This document shows positions 1 to 8,041 of a stretch of 64,000 bases of DNA, in pieces. The stretch is from JAGPUQ01 sp036677085 (GTDB lineage Bacteria; Pseudomonadota; Gammaproteobacteria; Pseudomonadales; Porticoccaceae). The translations under genes were made by a program, and so were the position numbers. The stretch spans positions 62,001-126,000 of the forward strand of contig JAKFFI010000064.1 in the NCBI GenBank assembly GCA_036677085.1. The letters are read 5' to 3'. Position 1 is the first letter of the stretch; each line of letters begins with the position of its first letter. A model generated the notes under the pieces. It searched no databases. It saw nothing but the letters and a program-made list of their open reading frames with translations, and was not told the origin of the DNA.

Positions 1-384
1 GACATCAGCAAACAGCTGTCGGTCTTTGTTGGCCTCATCATCACCAACTGCATCGTCATGGGGCGGGCGGAAGCCTATGCGATGAAGAACCCGCCCGTGC
101 CGAGCTTTCTCGATGGCGTCGGCAATGGGCTGGGTTACAGCGCGGTGCTGATGGCGATCGCCTTCATCCGCGAACTGTTTGGCTCGGGTTCCCTGTTCGG
201 GGTCACCATCCTGCCGGTGGTGACCAATGGCGGCTGGTATGTGCCCAACGGTCTGTTGCTGTTGCCGCCCAGCGCCTTCTTCCTGATCGGGGGCCTTGTC
301 TGGGCGCTGCGTTCGGTCCGGAAAGAGCAGATCGAGGTGCCGGAATACCGGCTGGCGCCCAATACGGTCGCGGGGGCGGTGTGA
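1..384 (+). CDS. nqrD: Na+-translocating NADH:quinone reductase subunit D (3' part)
   Basis: Integral membrane subunit of the sodium-pumping NADH:ubiquinone oxidoreductase. The gene is cut by the left edge; frame 1 is open from the first base (DISKQLSVFVGL...) to the TGA at 382-384, about 127 residues. It keeps the NqrD/RnfE-type segment ITNCIVMGRAEAYA, whose cysteine is one of the ligands of the membrane [2Fe-2S] cluster shared with NqrE, followed by hydrophobic helices and the RELFGSGSLFG loop. Its stop overlaps the ATG of nqrE, so the two are translationally coupled. The E subunit next door and NqrF downstream distinguish it from the RnfE paralogue. The missing N-terminus lies outside the window. 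Confidence 0.95.
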   Translation, partial: DISKQLSVFVGLIITNCIVMGRAEAYAMKNPPVPSFLDGVGNGLGYSAVLMAIAFIRELFGSGSLFGVTILPVVTNGGWYVPNGLLLLPPSAFFLIGGLVWALRSVRKEQIEVPEYRLAPNTVAGAV

Positions 385-1001
385 TGGAACATTACCTCGG
401 GTTGCTGGCGCGGTCGATTTTTATCGAGAACATGGGCCTGGCATTTTTCCTGGGCATGTGCACATTGCTGGCCATTTCCAAAAAACTGGAAGCGGCCATC
501 GGGCTGGGGATTGCCGTGGTCGTGGTGACGGCGATCACCGTGCCGGCGAACAACCTGATTCTGCACTATCTGCTGGCGGAGGGCGCGCTGGCCTGGACCG
601 GGATCGATGCCTTGAAATCGGTGGATCTCACCTTCCTCGGTTTGCTCAGTTACATCGGCGTCATCGCCGCGATCGTGCAGATTCTCGAGATGGTGCTCGA
701 CCGCCATGTGCCGGCGCTCTACAACACCCTCGGCGTGTTTCTGCCCCTGATCACCGTGAACTGTGCCATTCTCGGCGCCTCCCTGTTCATGGTGGAGCGC
801 AGCTACAACTTCGCCGAAAGCACCGTATACGGGCTGGGCGCCGGGCTCGGCTGGGCGCTGGCCATCGTCGCGATTGCCGGGGTGCGCGAGAAACTGAAGT
901 ACAGCGATATGCCGGAAGGGCTGCGCGGACTGGGTGGGGCCTTCATGATTGTGGGGCTGATCTCGCTCGGCTTCATGTCGTTTGGCGGCATTGATATTTA
1001 G
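384..1001 (+). CDS. nqrE: Na+-translocating NADH:quinone reductase subunit E
   Basis: Six-helix membrane subunit of Na+-NQR, 205 residues, close to the usual 198-202. The ATG at 384 gives MEHYLGLLARSIFIENM, the standard NqrE N-terminus; a GTG one codon upstream is less likely. The segment VNCAILGASLFM contains the conserved cysteine that, with the one in NqrD, holds an iron-sulfur cluster within the membrane. The start overlaps the nqrD stop (ATG at 384, TGA at 382-384), and nqrF follows after 22 bases. The role in electron transfer from NqrF toward the membrane flavins is family knowledge; nothing unusual is seen in the sequence. Confidence 0.97.
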   Translation: MEHYLGLLARSIFIENMGLAFFLGMCTLLAISKKLEAAIGLGIAVVVVTAITVPANNLILHYLLAEGALAWTGIDALKSVDLTFLGLLSYIGVIAAIVQILEMVLDRHVPALYNTLGVFLPLITVNCAILGASLFMVERSYNFAESTVYGLGAGLGWALAIVAIAGVREKLKYSDMPEGLRGLGGAFMIVGLISLGFMSFGGIDI

Positions 1002-1023
1002 GCACTGGGCGAGGACGACAGAC

Positions 1024-2256
1024 ATGACCATGGAAACCCTGACCATCGCCCTGGGCGTCGGGATGTTTACCGCCATCGTGCTGGGGCTGGTGTTTTTCAT
1101 CCTCGGCGCGCGCTCCCGCCTGGTCAGCACCGGGAACGTCGAGATTCTGGTGAACGGTGAGAAATCTGTTGTGGTGTCCGCTGGTGGCAAGTTGTTGCAG
1201 ACCCTCGCGTCCGAGAACCTGTTTCTCGCCTCGGCCTGCGGTGGCGGCGGCAGCTGCGCGCAGTGCAAGTGCATAGTGATGGAAGGCGGCGGGTCGATCC
1301 TGCCGACCGAGCAGGCGCATTTCACGCCGCGCGAGGCCAAGGCCGGATGGCGTCTGTCCTGTCAGGTGCCGGTCAAGCAGAACATGAAAATTCAGGTTCC
1401 CGAGGAGGTGTTCGGGGTCAAGCAGTGGGAGTGCACTGTGGTGTCCAACCCCAATGTCGCCACCTTCATCAAGGAACTGACCCTCCAGCTGCCCGAGGGG
1501 GAGAGTGTCGCCTTCCGTGCCGGCGGCTATGTCCAGCTCGAAGCGCCGCCACACCAGGTGAAGTTCAGCGACTTCGATGTCGACGCGGAATATCGCGGCG
1601 ACTGGGAGCGGTTCGGATTTTTCAATCTGGAATCGAAACTGGAAGAGCCGGTGATCCGTGCTTACTCCATGGCCAACTACCCTGACGAGCGCGGCATTCT
1701 GAAATTCAATATCCGTATTGCCACGCCGCCGCCGCGCACTCAGGGTCTGCCGCCCGGCCAGATGTCGTCCTATGTGTTCGGTTTGAAGCCCGGCGACAAA
1801 ATGCGGGTATATGGACCCTTTGGCGAGTTTTTTGCCAGGGACACCGACAAGGAAATGGTATTCATCGGCGGCGGTGCGGGCATGGCGCCCATGCGCTCGC
1901 ACATTTTCGATCAGCTCAAACGCATCCAGACCACGCGCAAGATGACCTTCTGGTACGGCGCGCGCAGCCTGCGGGAAATGTTTTATCAGGAAGAATACGA
2001 TGCGCTCGCGGCGGAAAATCCGAATTTCCAGTGGTTCGTGGCACTCTCGGAGCCGCAGCCGGAAGACAACTGGCAGGGTTACACCGGCTTTATCCACAAT
2101 GTGCTGTACGAAAATTATTTGAAGGATCATGAAGCGCCCGAGGAGTGCGAGTACTACATGTGCGGGCCGCCGATGATGAACGCCGCGGTTATTGCCATGC
2201 TCCACAAGCTGGGGGTGGAGGACGATAATATTTTCCTCGACGATTTCGGTGGCTGA
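1024..2256 (+). CDS. nqrF: Na+-translocating NADH:quinone reductase subunit F (NADH dehydrogenase, 2Fe-2S/FAD)
   Basis: Electron-input subunit of Na+-NQR: oxidises NADH with FAD and passes electrons to a [2Fe-2S] cluster. The ATG at 1024 (GAGG at 1011-1014) gives 410 residues, the family length. An N-terminal anchor helix (about 5-27) is followed by a ferredoxin domain with the ligand pattern in ACGGGGSCAQCKC plus a later Cys in WRLSCQV. Next come a ferredoxin-reductase FAD domain (RAYSMANY) and an NAD domain (GGGAGMAPMRS, CGPPMMNAAV). An in-frame start at 982 inside nqrE would add 14 atypical residues and lacks a ribosome site. Cytoplasmic domain anchored in the inner membrane; last structural nqr gene before apbE. 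Confidence 0.97.
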   Translation: MTMETLTIALGVGMFTAIVLGLVFFILGARSRLVSTGNVEILVNGEKSVVVSAGGKLLQTLASENLFLASACGGGGSCAQCKCIVMEGGGSILPTEQAHFTPREAKAGWRLSCQVPVKQNMKIQVPEEVFGVKQWECTVVSNPNVATFIKELTLQLPEGESVAFRAGGYVQLEAPPHQVKFSDFDVDAEYRGDWERFGFFNLESKLEEPVIRAYSMANYPDERGILKFNIRIATPPPRTQGLPPGQMSSYVFGLKPGDKMRVYGPFGEFFARDTDKEMVFIGGGAGMAPMRSHIFDQLKRIQTTRKMTFWYGARSLREMFYQEEYDALAAENPNFQWFVALSEPQPEDNWQGYTGFIHNVLYENYLKDHEAPEECEYYMCGPPMMNAAVIAMLHKLGVEDDNIFLDDFGG

Positions 2257-2272
2257 ACGCGGTACCTCCGCG

Positions 2273-3325
2273 ATGCTCTGGATGCGTCGGGGTGGTTGGA
2301 TCGGCGTATGCTTCCTGCTGCTGGTGGGTTGCGACCGGCGCCCGGAGCAGATTGCATTTTCCGGCACGGCGTTTGCCACATCCTACCAGGTCAAGGTCGT
2401 GGATCCGGGCGCCGCTTTCTCGGCGGAAATCGTTCCCGGAGCGGTACAGGCGCTGCTCGACGAGCTCGACTTGACGCTCAGTACCTACAAGCCGGATTCG
2501 GAGCTGAACCGCTTCAATCGTCAGCCGGTCGGCACGCCTTTTGTCGCGAGCGAAACCTTGTGGCGGATACTCGAAGTAGCCAAGCGGATGTACGACCTGT
2601 CGGATGGTGCCTTTGATCCGACGGTAGGACCGCTGGTGGATCTGTGGGGATTCGGTCCGGTCGATACCGGCGACCGTATTCCTACCGATGCCGAGATTGC
2701 AGAGCGGAAGAAGCGGCTGGGCTTCGACAAGGTCGAGTTGCATGCCGGCAATGTCCTGGTGCGCCGGGCCGATGTCGCCCTCGACCTGTCGGCAATCGCC
2801 GAGGGTTACGCGGCGGATCGCGTGGCGACGCTGCTGGAAACCCTGGGCGCGACCGATTACATGGCGGGAATCGCCGGCGCGATCCGGGTGCGGGGAAGCA
2901 ATCGCGAGGGTCGCCCGTGGCGGATCGCGGTTCAACGCCCGACCTCGAGCCAGGATGAGGTCGAGCAGGTGCTGCGGGTGAGCGATATAGGGCTCTCGAC
3001 ATCCGGTGACTACCGCAATTATTTCGAGCGCGACGGCGTGCGTTATTCCCACGAGATTGACCCCCACACCGGGCGGCCGATCACCAACAATCTGGCATCG
3101 ATCACGGTATTTGCCGCGACCGCGGCTGAAGCCGATGCCCTGGCCACCGCGTTGATGGTGATGGGGCCGGAGCGCGCCCGGCGCTTCGGCGAGGCCAACG
3201 ACCTCGCGCTGTTTCTGGTCACGCGGGAACGCGATGGCTTCGCCGTAAGTCATACCAGCGAACTCAAGCCCTATCTGGACGCGGCGCAGCCCGGTGCGGG
3301 GCAATCACGGGAGGAACGCCCATGA
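2273..3325 (+). CDS. apbE: FAD:protein FMN transferase ApbE (lipoprotein)
   Basis: Transfers FMN from FAD to a threonine of target proteins such as NqrB and NqrC. About 350 residues from the ATG at 2273; an ATG at 2282 is an alternative. The N-terminus has a short positive region, a hydrophobic core and a lipobox ending in LLLVGC, so it should be a periplasmic lipoprotein. ApbE landmarks follow: GTAFATSYQV, the LSTYKPDSELNRFN block, FDPTVGPLVDLWGFGP, LDLSAIAEGYAAD, STSGDYRNYF, and the HEIDPHTGRP metal/substrate motif. It lies 16 bases after nqrF and its stop overlaps the nqrM ATG, the arrangement common in NQR operons. A second possible client, the FMN-binding protein at 52644-53267, is in this window. 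Confidence 0.95.
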   Translation: MLWMRRGGWIGVCFLLLVGCDRRPEQIAFSGTAFATSYQVKVVDPGAAFSAEIVPGAVQALLDELDLTLSTYKPDSELNRFNRQPVGTPFVASETLWRILEVAKRMYDLSDGAFDPTVGPLVDLWGFGPVDTGDRIPTDAEIAERKKRLGFDKVELHAGNVLVRRADVALDLSAIAEGYAADRVATLLETLGATDYMAGIAGAIRVRGSNREGRPWRIAVQRPTSSQDEVEQVLRVSDIGLSTSGDYRNYFERDGVRYSHEIDPHTGRPITNNLASITVFAATAAEADALATALMVMGPERARRFGEANDLALFLVTRERDGFAVSHTSELKPYLDAAQPGAGQSREERP

Positions 3326-3555
3326 TCGAATTCCTGCTCGCCCTGGGACTGCTGGCGCTGTTGATCGCCGGCATGTCGATCGGCGTACTGATGGGGCGCA
3401 AGCCGATTGCCGGTTCCTGCGGTGGCATGGCAGCCCTTGGCATGGAGGTCGAGTGCGATATCTGTGGTGGTGATACCACCAAGTGCGTCGAACCGGATGC
3501 TGCTCCGGAGGCATCTGGGCAGCAGCTGGCGTATGACGCAGCGGGAAAACCCTGA
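3322..3555 (+). CDS. nqrM: Na+-NQR maturation protein NqrM
   Basis: Small membrane protein (77 residues, DUF539 family) required for assembly of the Fe centre between NqrD and NqrE. One N-terminal transmembrane helix (about 3-26, ending MGRKPIAG) is followed by the family's cysteine motif: GSCGGMAALG, then ECDICGGD and a fourth Cys near position 56. Start ATG overlaps the apbE TGA (ATGA). It is the last gene of the operon; the next gene is on the opposite strand and no strong intrinsic terminator is visible in the 90 bases between them. Identification is firm from the cysteine pattern and context. Confidence 0.93.
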   Translation: MIEFLLALGLLALLIAGMSIGVLMGRKPIAGSCGGMAALGMEVECDICGGDTTKCVEPDAAPEASGQQLAYDAAGKP

Positions 3556-3645
3556 CCGCCCACCAATCCCCGCAGGGACCAGCAGTCCGATTGATGCGTG
3601 TTTGAGGGATGGGGAGGCGGATGAAAATCCCGGGTTCCGCCGACC

Positions 3646-4020
3646 TCAGTTGGACGGTGCCGGCGTCGCGGTTCCCTTCAGCACGGTGTGGAGGACGAGC
3701 TCGCGCTCAAAATAGACGCGGTAGTTTTCGTAATCCCAGGACGAAATCGGGGGATTTCCGACGGCGGGCGCTTGCGCCAGGGGAGCGCCGAAGCGTCGCT
3801 CGACCTCGGTTTTTGTGATGCCCCGTCTGGGCACTTCCAGTACGCGCTTTTCGGGCGCCTGTTGTCCGACCGGAACCTGGATGACTTCCGCGGCAGCGGG
3901 CGTGGCGAATCCCGTCGCCACCAGCAGTGTGCTGCCAAGTGCCAGCAGCGTGGCGCCAAGTGCCAGTCGCGTGGTGCCAACTGAGAGTGCAGCCAGAGCA
4001 ACACCAGTCCGTCTTTTCAT
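3646..4020 (-). CDS. Small secreted protein of unknown function (BamE/SmpA-like motif)
   Basis: 124 residues from an ATG at 4020, with AGGAA seven bases upstream on the coding strand. Residues 1-43 are a long signal peptide containing imperfect repeats (LALGATLLALGSTLL) and ending near ATPAAAE. The mature part is about 80 residues. It contains RRGITKTEVERRFGAP and then ISSWDYENYRVYFE, a layout reminiscent of SmpA/BamE-like small outer-envelope proteins in which a glycine-helix segment precedes a W-Y-rich strand. There is no lipobox cysteine, so it is probably a soluble periplasmic protein. It is convergent with nqrM and divergent from lolC, with its own perfect -10 box. Similar short proteins are conserved in Gammaproteobacteria without a proven role. 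Confidence 0.75.
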   Translation of the reverse strand: MKRRTGVALAALSVGTTRLALGATLLALGSTLLVATGFATPAAAEVIQVPVGQQAPEKRVLEVPRRGITKTEVERRFGAPLAQAPAVGNPPISSWDYENYRVYFERELVLHTVLKGTATPAPSN

Positions 4021-4065
4021 GAGATTCCTGCCTCGGGGCGCCGATAGGTTGTGATGGCGAGGCCG

Positions 4066-4096
4066 ATTATAGCTATCCGCAGCAGTGGAAGTACAA
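4066..4096 (-). promoter_or_regulatory. Candidate sigma-70 promoter for the small secreted protein
   Basis: On the minus strand a perfect -10 box TATAAT lies at 4071-4066, about 45 bases before the ATG at 4020. A weak -35 (TTGTAC, 4096-4091) is 19 bases upstream of it. The -10 is strong by sequence; the -35 is poor, so the call rests mainly on the -10 and its position. Confidence 0.45.
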
Positions 4097-4151
4097 TCTG
4101 CACGGCGCGTTGCAAGTGCTGGAAGTAGCACAATTTCACGGAGTTACACCC

Positions 4152-4238
4152 ATGTTGTCATCGAATTCGGAGTTCGGTGGCGCGGGTCTTGGGACCGGCG
4201 TCACAAACGCCCGGACCCTGCCGGTATGCCCGTGCTGA
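4152..4238 (+). CDS. Possible 28-codon upstream ORF overlapping the lolC start
   Basis: ATG at 4152 has a good ribosome site (GGAG at 4140-4143, 8-base spacing). It opens a 28-codon frame (MLSSNSEFGG...) that ends with TGA at 4236-4238, just past the lolC ATG at 4226. The lolC ATG itself has no recognisable Shine-Dalgarno, so ribosomes finishing this frame could re-initiate at lolC. The peptide resembles nothing known, and the frame may simply be chance. It could instead show that lolC is read from another start. Confidence 0.25.
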   Translation: MLSSNSEFGGAGLGTGVTNARTLPVCPC

Positions 4239-5467
4239 CTCAGGCACGTCTCGCGCTGTTCATCGGTCTGCGTTATGCCTTTGGCAGCCGGGGTCAGGGC
4301 TACCTGTCGTTCGTATCGGTTTTTTCGCTGGCGGCGATGACGCTCGGGGTGGCCATCCTGATCGTGGTGCTCTCCGTCATGAACGGGTTCGAGCGGGAAA
4401 TAAAGAGCCGCATGCTCGATGTGGTGCCCCAGGCCAGCTTGTCAGTGCCCGAGGGGGTCGCCAACTGGCGGGCGCTCCGCGACGAGATCACGCTGAGCAC
4501 GGTCATGGCGGTGGAGCCCTATGTGGAAGGCCAGGCGCTGCTTGGCTTCGGCCGTGGACTCGTGCCCGCGGTGGTGTACGGGCTGGAAGCCGCCGCGCTG
4601 GCCGACCGTATCGGGCCACACCGGGTGGCCGGCGACCTGCAGGCGTTGGCGCCCGGCGAGTTCGGCATCGTGATCGGGCAACTGCTGGCGCGCGAGTTGG
4701 GTGTGGTGCCCGGAGACAAGCTGCTGATGACCCTGCCGGAGCTCTCGATAACGCCCGCCGGCGCGTTTCCGCGCGTGAAGCGGGTCACCCTGGTCGGGGT
4801 GTATCGCGTCGGCGGACAGCTCGATAACGGGGTGGCGTTTCTGCAACTGGCGGACGCGCAAAAACTCTTTCGGCGCGGTGATCGCGTGGATGGCCTCCGC
4901 CTCACGCTGACCGACCCCTATCGGCTGGAAGGTATCGAGGCGTTGCGCGAGCGCTATCCCGAGTACCGGGTTTCCACCTGGCAGGAGGACGCGAGCGATC
5001 TCTTTCACGCCCTGCGCATGGAGAAGACCGTGGTCGGGTTGCTGCTCTCGGTGATCATCGGCGTGGCCGCCTTCAATATCGTTGCCGCGCTGGTACTGAT
5101 GGTCAACGAGAAGCGCTCCGCCATCGGTGTGCTGCGCAGTTACGGCGCCACCCGCAATACCATCGCCGCGATTTTCAATGTCCAGGGCTGCGCTTTGGGC
5201 CTCACCGGCATCGCCCTGGGCGCGGCGTTGGGTGGAGCCCTCGCGCTTGGGCTCGCGGATCTGATCGCCTGGATCGAGGATCTGTTCGGTTTCCGCATCT
5301 TCGATCCGGAGCTTTATTTCATTACCCGGCTGCCGTCGCGGTTGCAGTGGTCCGATGTGGCCTGGGTGTGCGTGGGTGCCGGTATTCTCACGCTGGTCGC
5401 GACCCTGTACCCGGCCTGGCGCGCCGGCCGGCTCGATCCTGTGGAGGCACTGCAAGGTGCACATTGA
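4226..5467 (+). CDS. lolC: Lipoprotein-releasing system transmembrane protein LolC
   Basis: Inner-membrane permease of the LolCDE ABC complex, which extracts outer-membrane lipoproteins and passes them to LolA. The ATG at 4226 gives 413 residues starting MPVLTQARLALFIGLRYAF, the usual LolC/E N-terminus with the IGLRY motif before helix 1. A large periplasmic domain (about 50-270) follows the first helix, and three more helices lie in the C-terminal third. The end, LDPVEALQGAH, is the standard MacB/FtsX-type terminus. It overlaps lolD if lolD begins at 5457. Which of the two paralogous permeases is called C or E rests on order: this one precedes the ATPase. Confidence 0.93.
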   Translation: MPVLTQARLALFIGLRYAFGSRGQGYLSFVSVFSLAAMTLGVAILIVVLSVMNGFEREIKSRMLDVVPQASLSVPEGVANWRALRDEITLSTVMAVEPYVEGQALLGFGRGLVPAVVYGLEAAALADRIGPHRVAGDLQALAPGEFGIVIGQLLARELGVVPGDKLLMTLPELSITPAGAFPRVKRVTLVGVYRVGGQLDNGVAFLQLADAQKLFRRGDRVDGLRLTLTDPYRLEGIEALRERYPEYRVSTWQEDASDLFHALRMEKTVVGLLLSVIIGVAAFNIVAALVLMVNEKRSAIGVLRSYGATRNTIAAIFNVQGCALGLTGIALGAALGGALALGLADLIAWIEDLFGFRIFDPELYFITRLPSRLQWSDVAWVCVGAGILTLVATLYPAWRAGRLDPVEALQGAH

Positions 5468-6188
5468 AAATCAGTCAGTTATGGTTATTAGTTGTAGTGA
5501 AGTGGGAAAAAGTTACTGGCAGGGCTCGCAGCAGGTGCAGGTGCTCCGGGATCTGACGCTGGAGGTAAAGGCCGGTGAAATGATCGGCATCATGGGCGCT
5601 TCCGGGTCCGGCAAGTCGACCCTGCTCAATCTGCTGGGTGGCCTGGATCGCGCCGATACGGGCCGCGTCGCGCTGCTCGGCCGCGATCTGGCCGCGCTGT
5701 CGGATCGCGAGCTCGCCCAGGCGCGCAATCGCCATCTCGGCTTTGTGTACCAGTTTCACCACCTGTTGGGCGAGTTCAGCGCCGTCGAAAATGCCGCCAT
5801 GCCGTTGCTGATCGCCGGGCTGACCCGGCGCGAAGCCTTGCGGCGCGCGACCGAGCTGCTGACGGCGGTCGGTCTGGCTGGGCGGCTCCAGCATCGGCCG
5901 GCCCAGTTGTCCGGCGGCGAGCGCCAGCGCGTTGCGGTGGCGCGCGCCCTCGCCAACCGGCCCGACTGTGTCTTCATGGACGAGCCTACCGGCAATCTCG
6001 ACCGCGGCAGCGCGGATCAGGTGGTGGCACTGCTGCTGGATCTCAATCGCGAGCTCGGCATCAGTTTCGTCGTGGTCTCCCACGACGAGCGGGTTGCGGG
6101 ACGGATGCATCGGGTGCTGACGCTGGAGGACGGTCGCTTGCACGAAGCACCCCTCAACCTGGCCTCTCACCAAGAGATCGGCACTTGA
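5457..6188 (+). CDS. lolD: Lipoprotein-releasing system ATP-binding protein LolD
   Basis: Cytoplasmic ATPase of LolCDE. It shows Walker A GASGSGKST (about residues 47-55), the LolD-specific Q-loop region VYQFHHLLGEF, signature LSGGERQRVAVARAL, Walker B VFMDEPTGNLD and H-loop VVSHDE. The GTG at 5457 is chosen because GGAGG at 5443-5447 sits nine bases upstream (243 residues, overlapping lolC by 11 bases). The ATG at 5481 gives 235 residues, nearer to E. coli LolD (233), but has no ribosome site. The GGAGG also encodes the conserved end of LolC, so it could be coincidental. The stop overlaps the lolE ATG (TGATG). Confidence 0.95.
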   Translation: MHIENQSVMVISCSEVGKSYWQGSQQVQVLRDLTLEVKAGEMIGIMGASGSGKSTLLNLLGGLDRADTGRVALLGRDLAALSDRELAQARNRHLGFVYQFHHLLGEFSAVENAAMPLLIAGLTRREALRRATELLTAVGLAGRLQHRPAQLSGGERQRVAVARALANRPDCVFMDEPTGNLDRGSADQVVALLLDLNRELGISFVVVSHDERVAGRMHRVLTLEDGRLHEAPLNLASHQEIGT

Positions 6189-7393
6189 TGGCCAGCTATC
6201 CATTGTTGATCGGCTGGCGGTTTTTCCGCGCCGGCAGCGGCAATCGCCTGGTGTCGTTCGTCTCCCTGCTGGCAGTGGCGGGTCTGGTGCTCGGCGTGGC
6301 GCTGATGATTCTGGTGCTGGCGGTCATGAACGGCTTCGATCGCGAGATGCGCACCCGGATTCTCGGTCTGGTGCCCCATGTGCAGCTGTCGCGCGACGGC
6401 GGCATCGTCGACTGGCAAACGCTGGCGCCCCGGCTGCGGGAAGATCCCGCCATCCTGAGCGCCACGCCCTTTGTGCGTCTCGGCGGTATGGTCAATTTCC
6501 ACGGTCGGGTGGTCCCGGTGGAGTTGCTCGGCGCCAGTGCGACCGGCAGCCGTTACGCGGCGCTGGGTCCGCTGGTGCGGGAGGACGGCCTGCTGCTGTC
6601 GCGCCGGATCGCGGATCGTCTGGGTGCGAAAGAGGGCGATGCGCTGACGCTGTTCGTGGCGGGGAACGATAACGCTGGCCGTGGCGCGATGCCCGTGGCG
6701 CGGGCGTTTCGGGTGACCGGCATCTTCGCCACCCACACCACGCTCGACAATGCCCTGGTGGTCACTCGCCTGGAAACCGCCGCCGCCCTTGCCGGTCTGG
6801 ACGGGCGCGTGCAGGGCTTGCAACTGGAGCTCGCTGATCCCTTCGCGGCGCGGGACATGGCGTACCGGTTGCTGGCAGAACTGCCGGCGGGCTATCGCTT
6901 CACCGACTGGCTGCAAACCCACGGCAACCTCTACCAGGCGATCAACATGTCGCGCAGCCTGGTCGGCACGCTGGTGTTTGCGGTGATCGCGGTCGCGGTG
7001 TTCAACGTGGTGGCGCTGCTGGTGATGACCGTTGTCGAAAAACGTCCAGCCATCGCGATCCTGAAAACCCAGGGCGCGACGCGGGCGGGGATCATCGGCG
7101 TCTTTGTCACCCAGGGCAGCCTGATCGGACTGCTCGGTGTCGGGGTCGGCACGCTGCTGGGTTGCCTCGGCGCCCTGGCGCTGGGCGATGCCGTGAACTG
7201 GCTGGAAAATCTGCTGGATTTCCGCTTCCTCAATCTCGCCGTGTACCCCATCGATTACATCCCGACGGACTTGCGCGCGCGCGATGTCATTGCCGTGGCC
7301 CTGGTCGCCCTCGGTCTCAATTTTCTGGCGGCGTTGTATCCGGCCTGGCGCGCAGCGGCAGTGCCGCCGGCGCAGGTGCTGCGTTACGAATAG
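6188..7393 (+). CDS. lolE: Lipoprotein-releasing system transmembrane protein LolE
   Basis: Second permease of LolCDE, 401 residues from the ATG at 6188, which overlaps the lolD TGA. N-terminus MASYPLLIGWRFFRAGSGNRLVSF has the LolE-type GWRF block before helix 1. The periplasmic domain spans about residues 45-255, followed by helices around NVVALLVMTVVEKRPAIAILK, a motif strongly conserved in lipoprotein-release permeases, and two more near the end. Terminal motif AVPPAQVLRYE. Its last 77 bases overlap the 3' end of the convergent DUF2062 gene. It completes a contiguous lolCDE operon. Confidence 0.93.
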   Translation: MASYPLLIGWRFFRAGSGNRLVSFVSLLAVAGLVLGVALMILVLAVMNGFDREMRTRILGLVPHVQLSRDGGIVDWQTLAPRLREDPAILSATPFVRLGGMVNFHGRVVPVELLGASATGSRYAALGPLVREDGLLLSRRIADRLGAKEGDALTLFVAGNDNAGRGAMPVARAFRVTGIFATHTTLDNALVVTRLETAAALAGLDGRVQGLQLELADPFAARDMAYRLLAELPAGYRFTDWLQTHGNLYQAINMSRSLVGTLVFAVIAVAVFNVVALLVMTVVEKRPAIAILKTQGATRAGIIGVFVTQGSLIGLLGVGVGTLLGCLGALALGDAVNWLENLLDFRFLNLAVYPIDYIPTDLRARDVIAVALVALGLNFLAALYPAWRAAAVPPAQVLRYE

Positions 7394-7937
7394 CCTCGCT
7401 GCGCGCTGCTTTGCGCTGCTCCCAGCGGCGCACTGCCTGCCAGCGCCACAGCCCCCGGATCGCGGCATAGCCGAGCAGGCCGGCGCTGGCGCCGATCAGC
7501 AGGCAGCCGGTCAGAAAGGGTGGCAGCAAATGCGCGCCCTGAGTGCTCAGCCACGCCCAACTGAATTGCGGGTTGAAGGGTACCTCCGGGCTGCCCAGGA
7601 TCAGGGTACCGACGCGATAGCAGAGCAGGGTGAGGGGAGGGATGGTGACCGGATTGCTGATGAACACCAGCGCCATGGTGAGCGGCAGATTGCAACGCAA
7701 CGCCAGCGCGAACAGCGCGGCGATGAGCAGCTGTCCCGGCACGGGGATGAATGCCGTGAACAGTCCGAAACCGAATGCCAGGGAAACCGAGCGTCGGTTG
7801 AGGTGAAAGAGGTCGGAGTCCTTGCGGCCAAGCCCGATCCAGCGCAAACGGCTGTCGCTCAGCACCGAATGGATATCGGGCAGTTTGCGTTTGAGGAAGC
7901 GTTTCGGCACGGCCGTGATCCTGGGCGGGATCGGCAT
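7317..7937 (-). CDS. DUF2062 family membrane protein
   Basis: 206 residues from the ATG at 7937, preceded on the coding strand by a GGGA-type ribosome site. An N-terminal cytoplasmic part (PKRFLKRKLPDIHSVL...) leads into the family core SLAFGFGLFTAFIPVPGQLL, then FISNPVTIPPLTLLCYRVG and a third hydrophobic segment near LLPPFLTGCLLIGAS. DUF2062 proteins are small inner-membrane proteins of unknown function, some fused to glycosyltransferases. The C-terminal tail is Ala/Pro/Arg-rich. The gene is divergent from murJ and its 3' end overlaps lolE on the other strand. Membership is clear; no function can be given. Confidence 0.85.
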   Translation of the reverse strand: MPIPPRITAVPKRFLKRKLPDIHSVLSDSRLRWIGLGRKDSDLFHLNRRSVSLAFGFGLFTAFIPVPGQLLIAALFALALRCNLPLTMALVFISNPVTIPPLTLLCYRVGTLILGSPEVPFNPQFSWAWLSTQGAHLLPPFLTGCLLIGASAGLLGYAAIRGLWRWQAVRRWEQRKAARSEAIRNAAPAPAALPLRARPDTTPPEN

Positions 7938-8041
7938 TATCCCGAACTTGCCTGGGTGCGGCCAGCGCCCGAGTAGAGCCTTTTTCTTGGCCGCCGCAAC
8001 CGGGCTGGGTACACTGCGCGAAATCTTGCAGGTCCATCCCG

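Noticed and set aside
135..1340. Long minus-strand frame opposite nqrDEF
   Set aside because: It overlaps three clear nqr genes and has no family motif; high GC content gives such antisense frames throughout the window.
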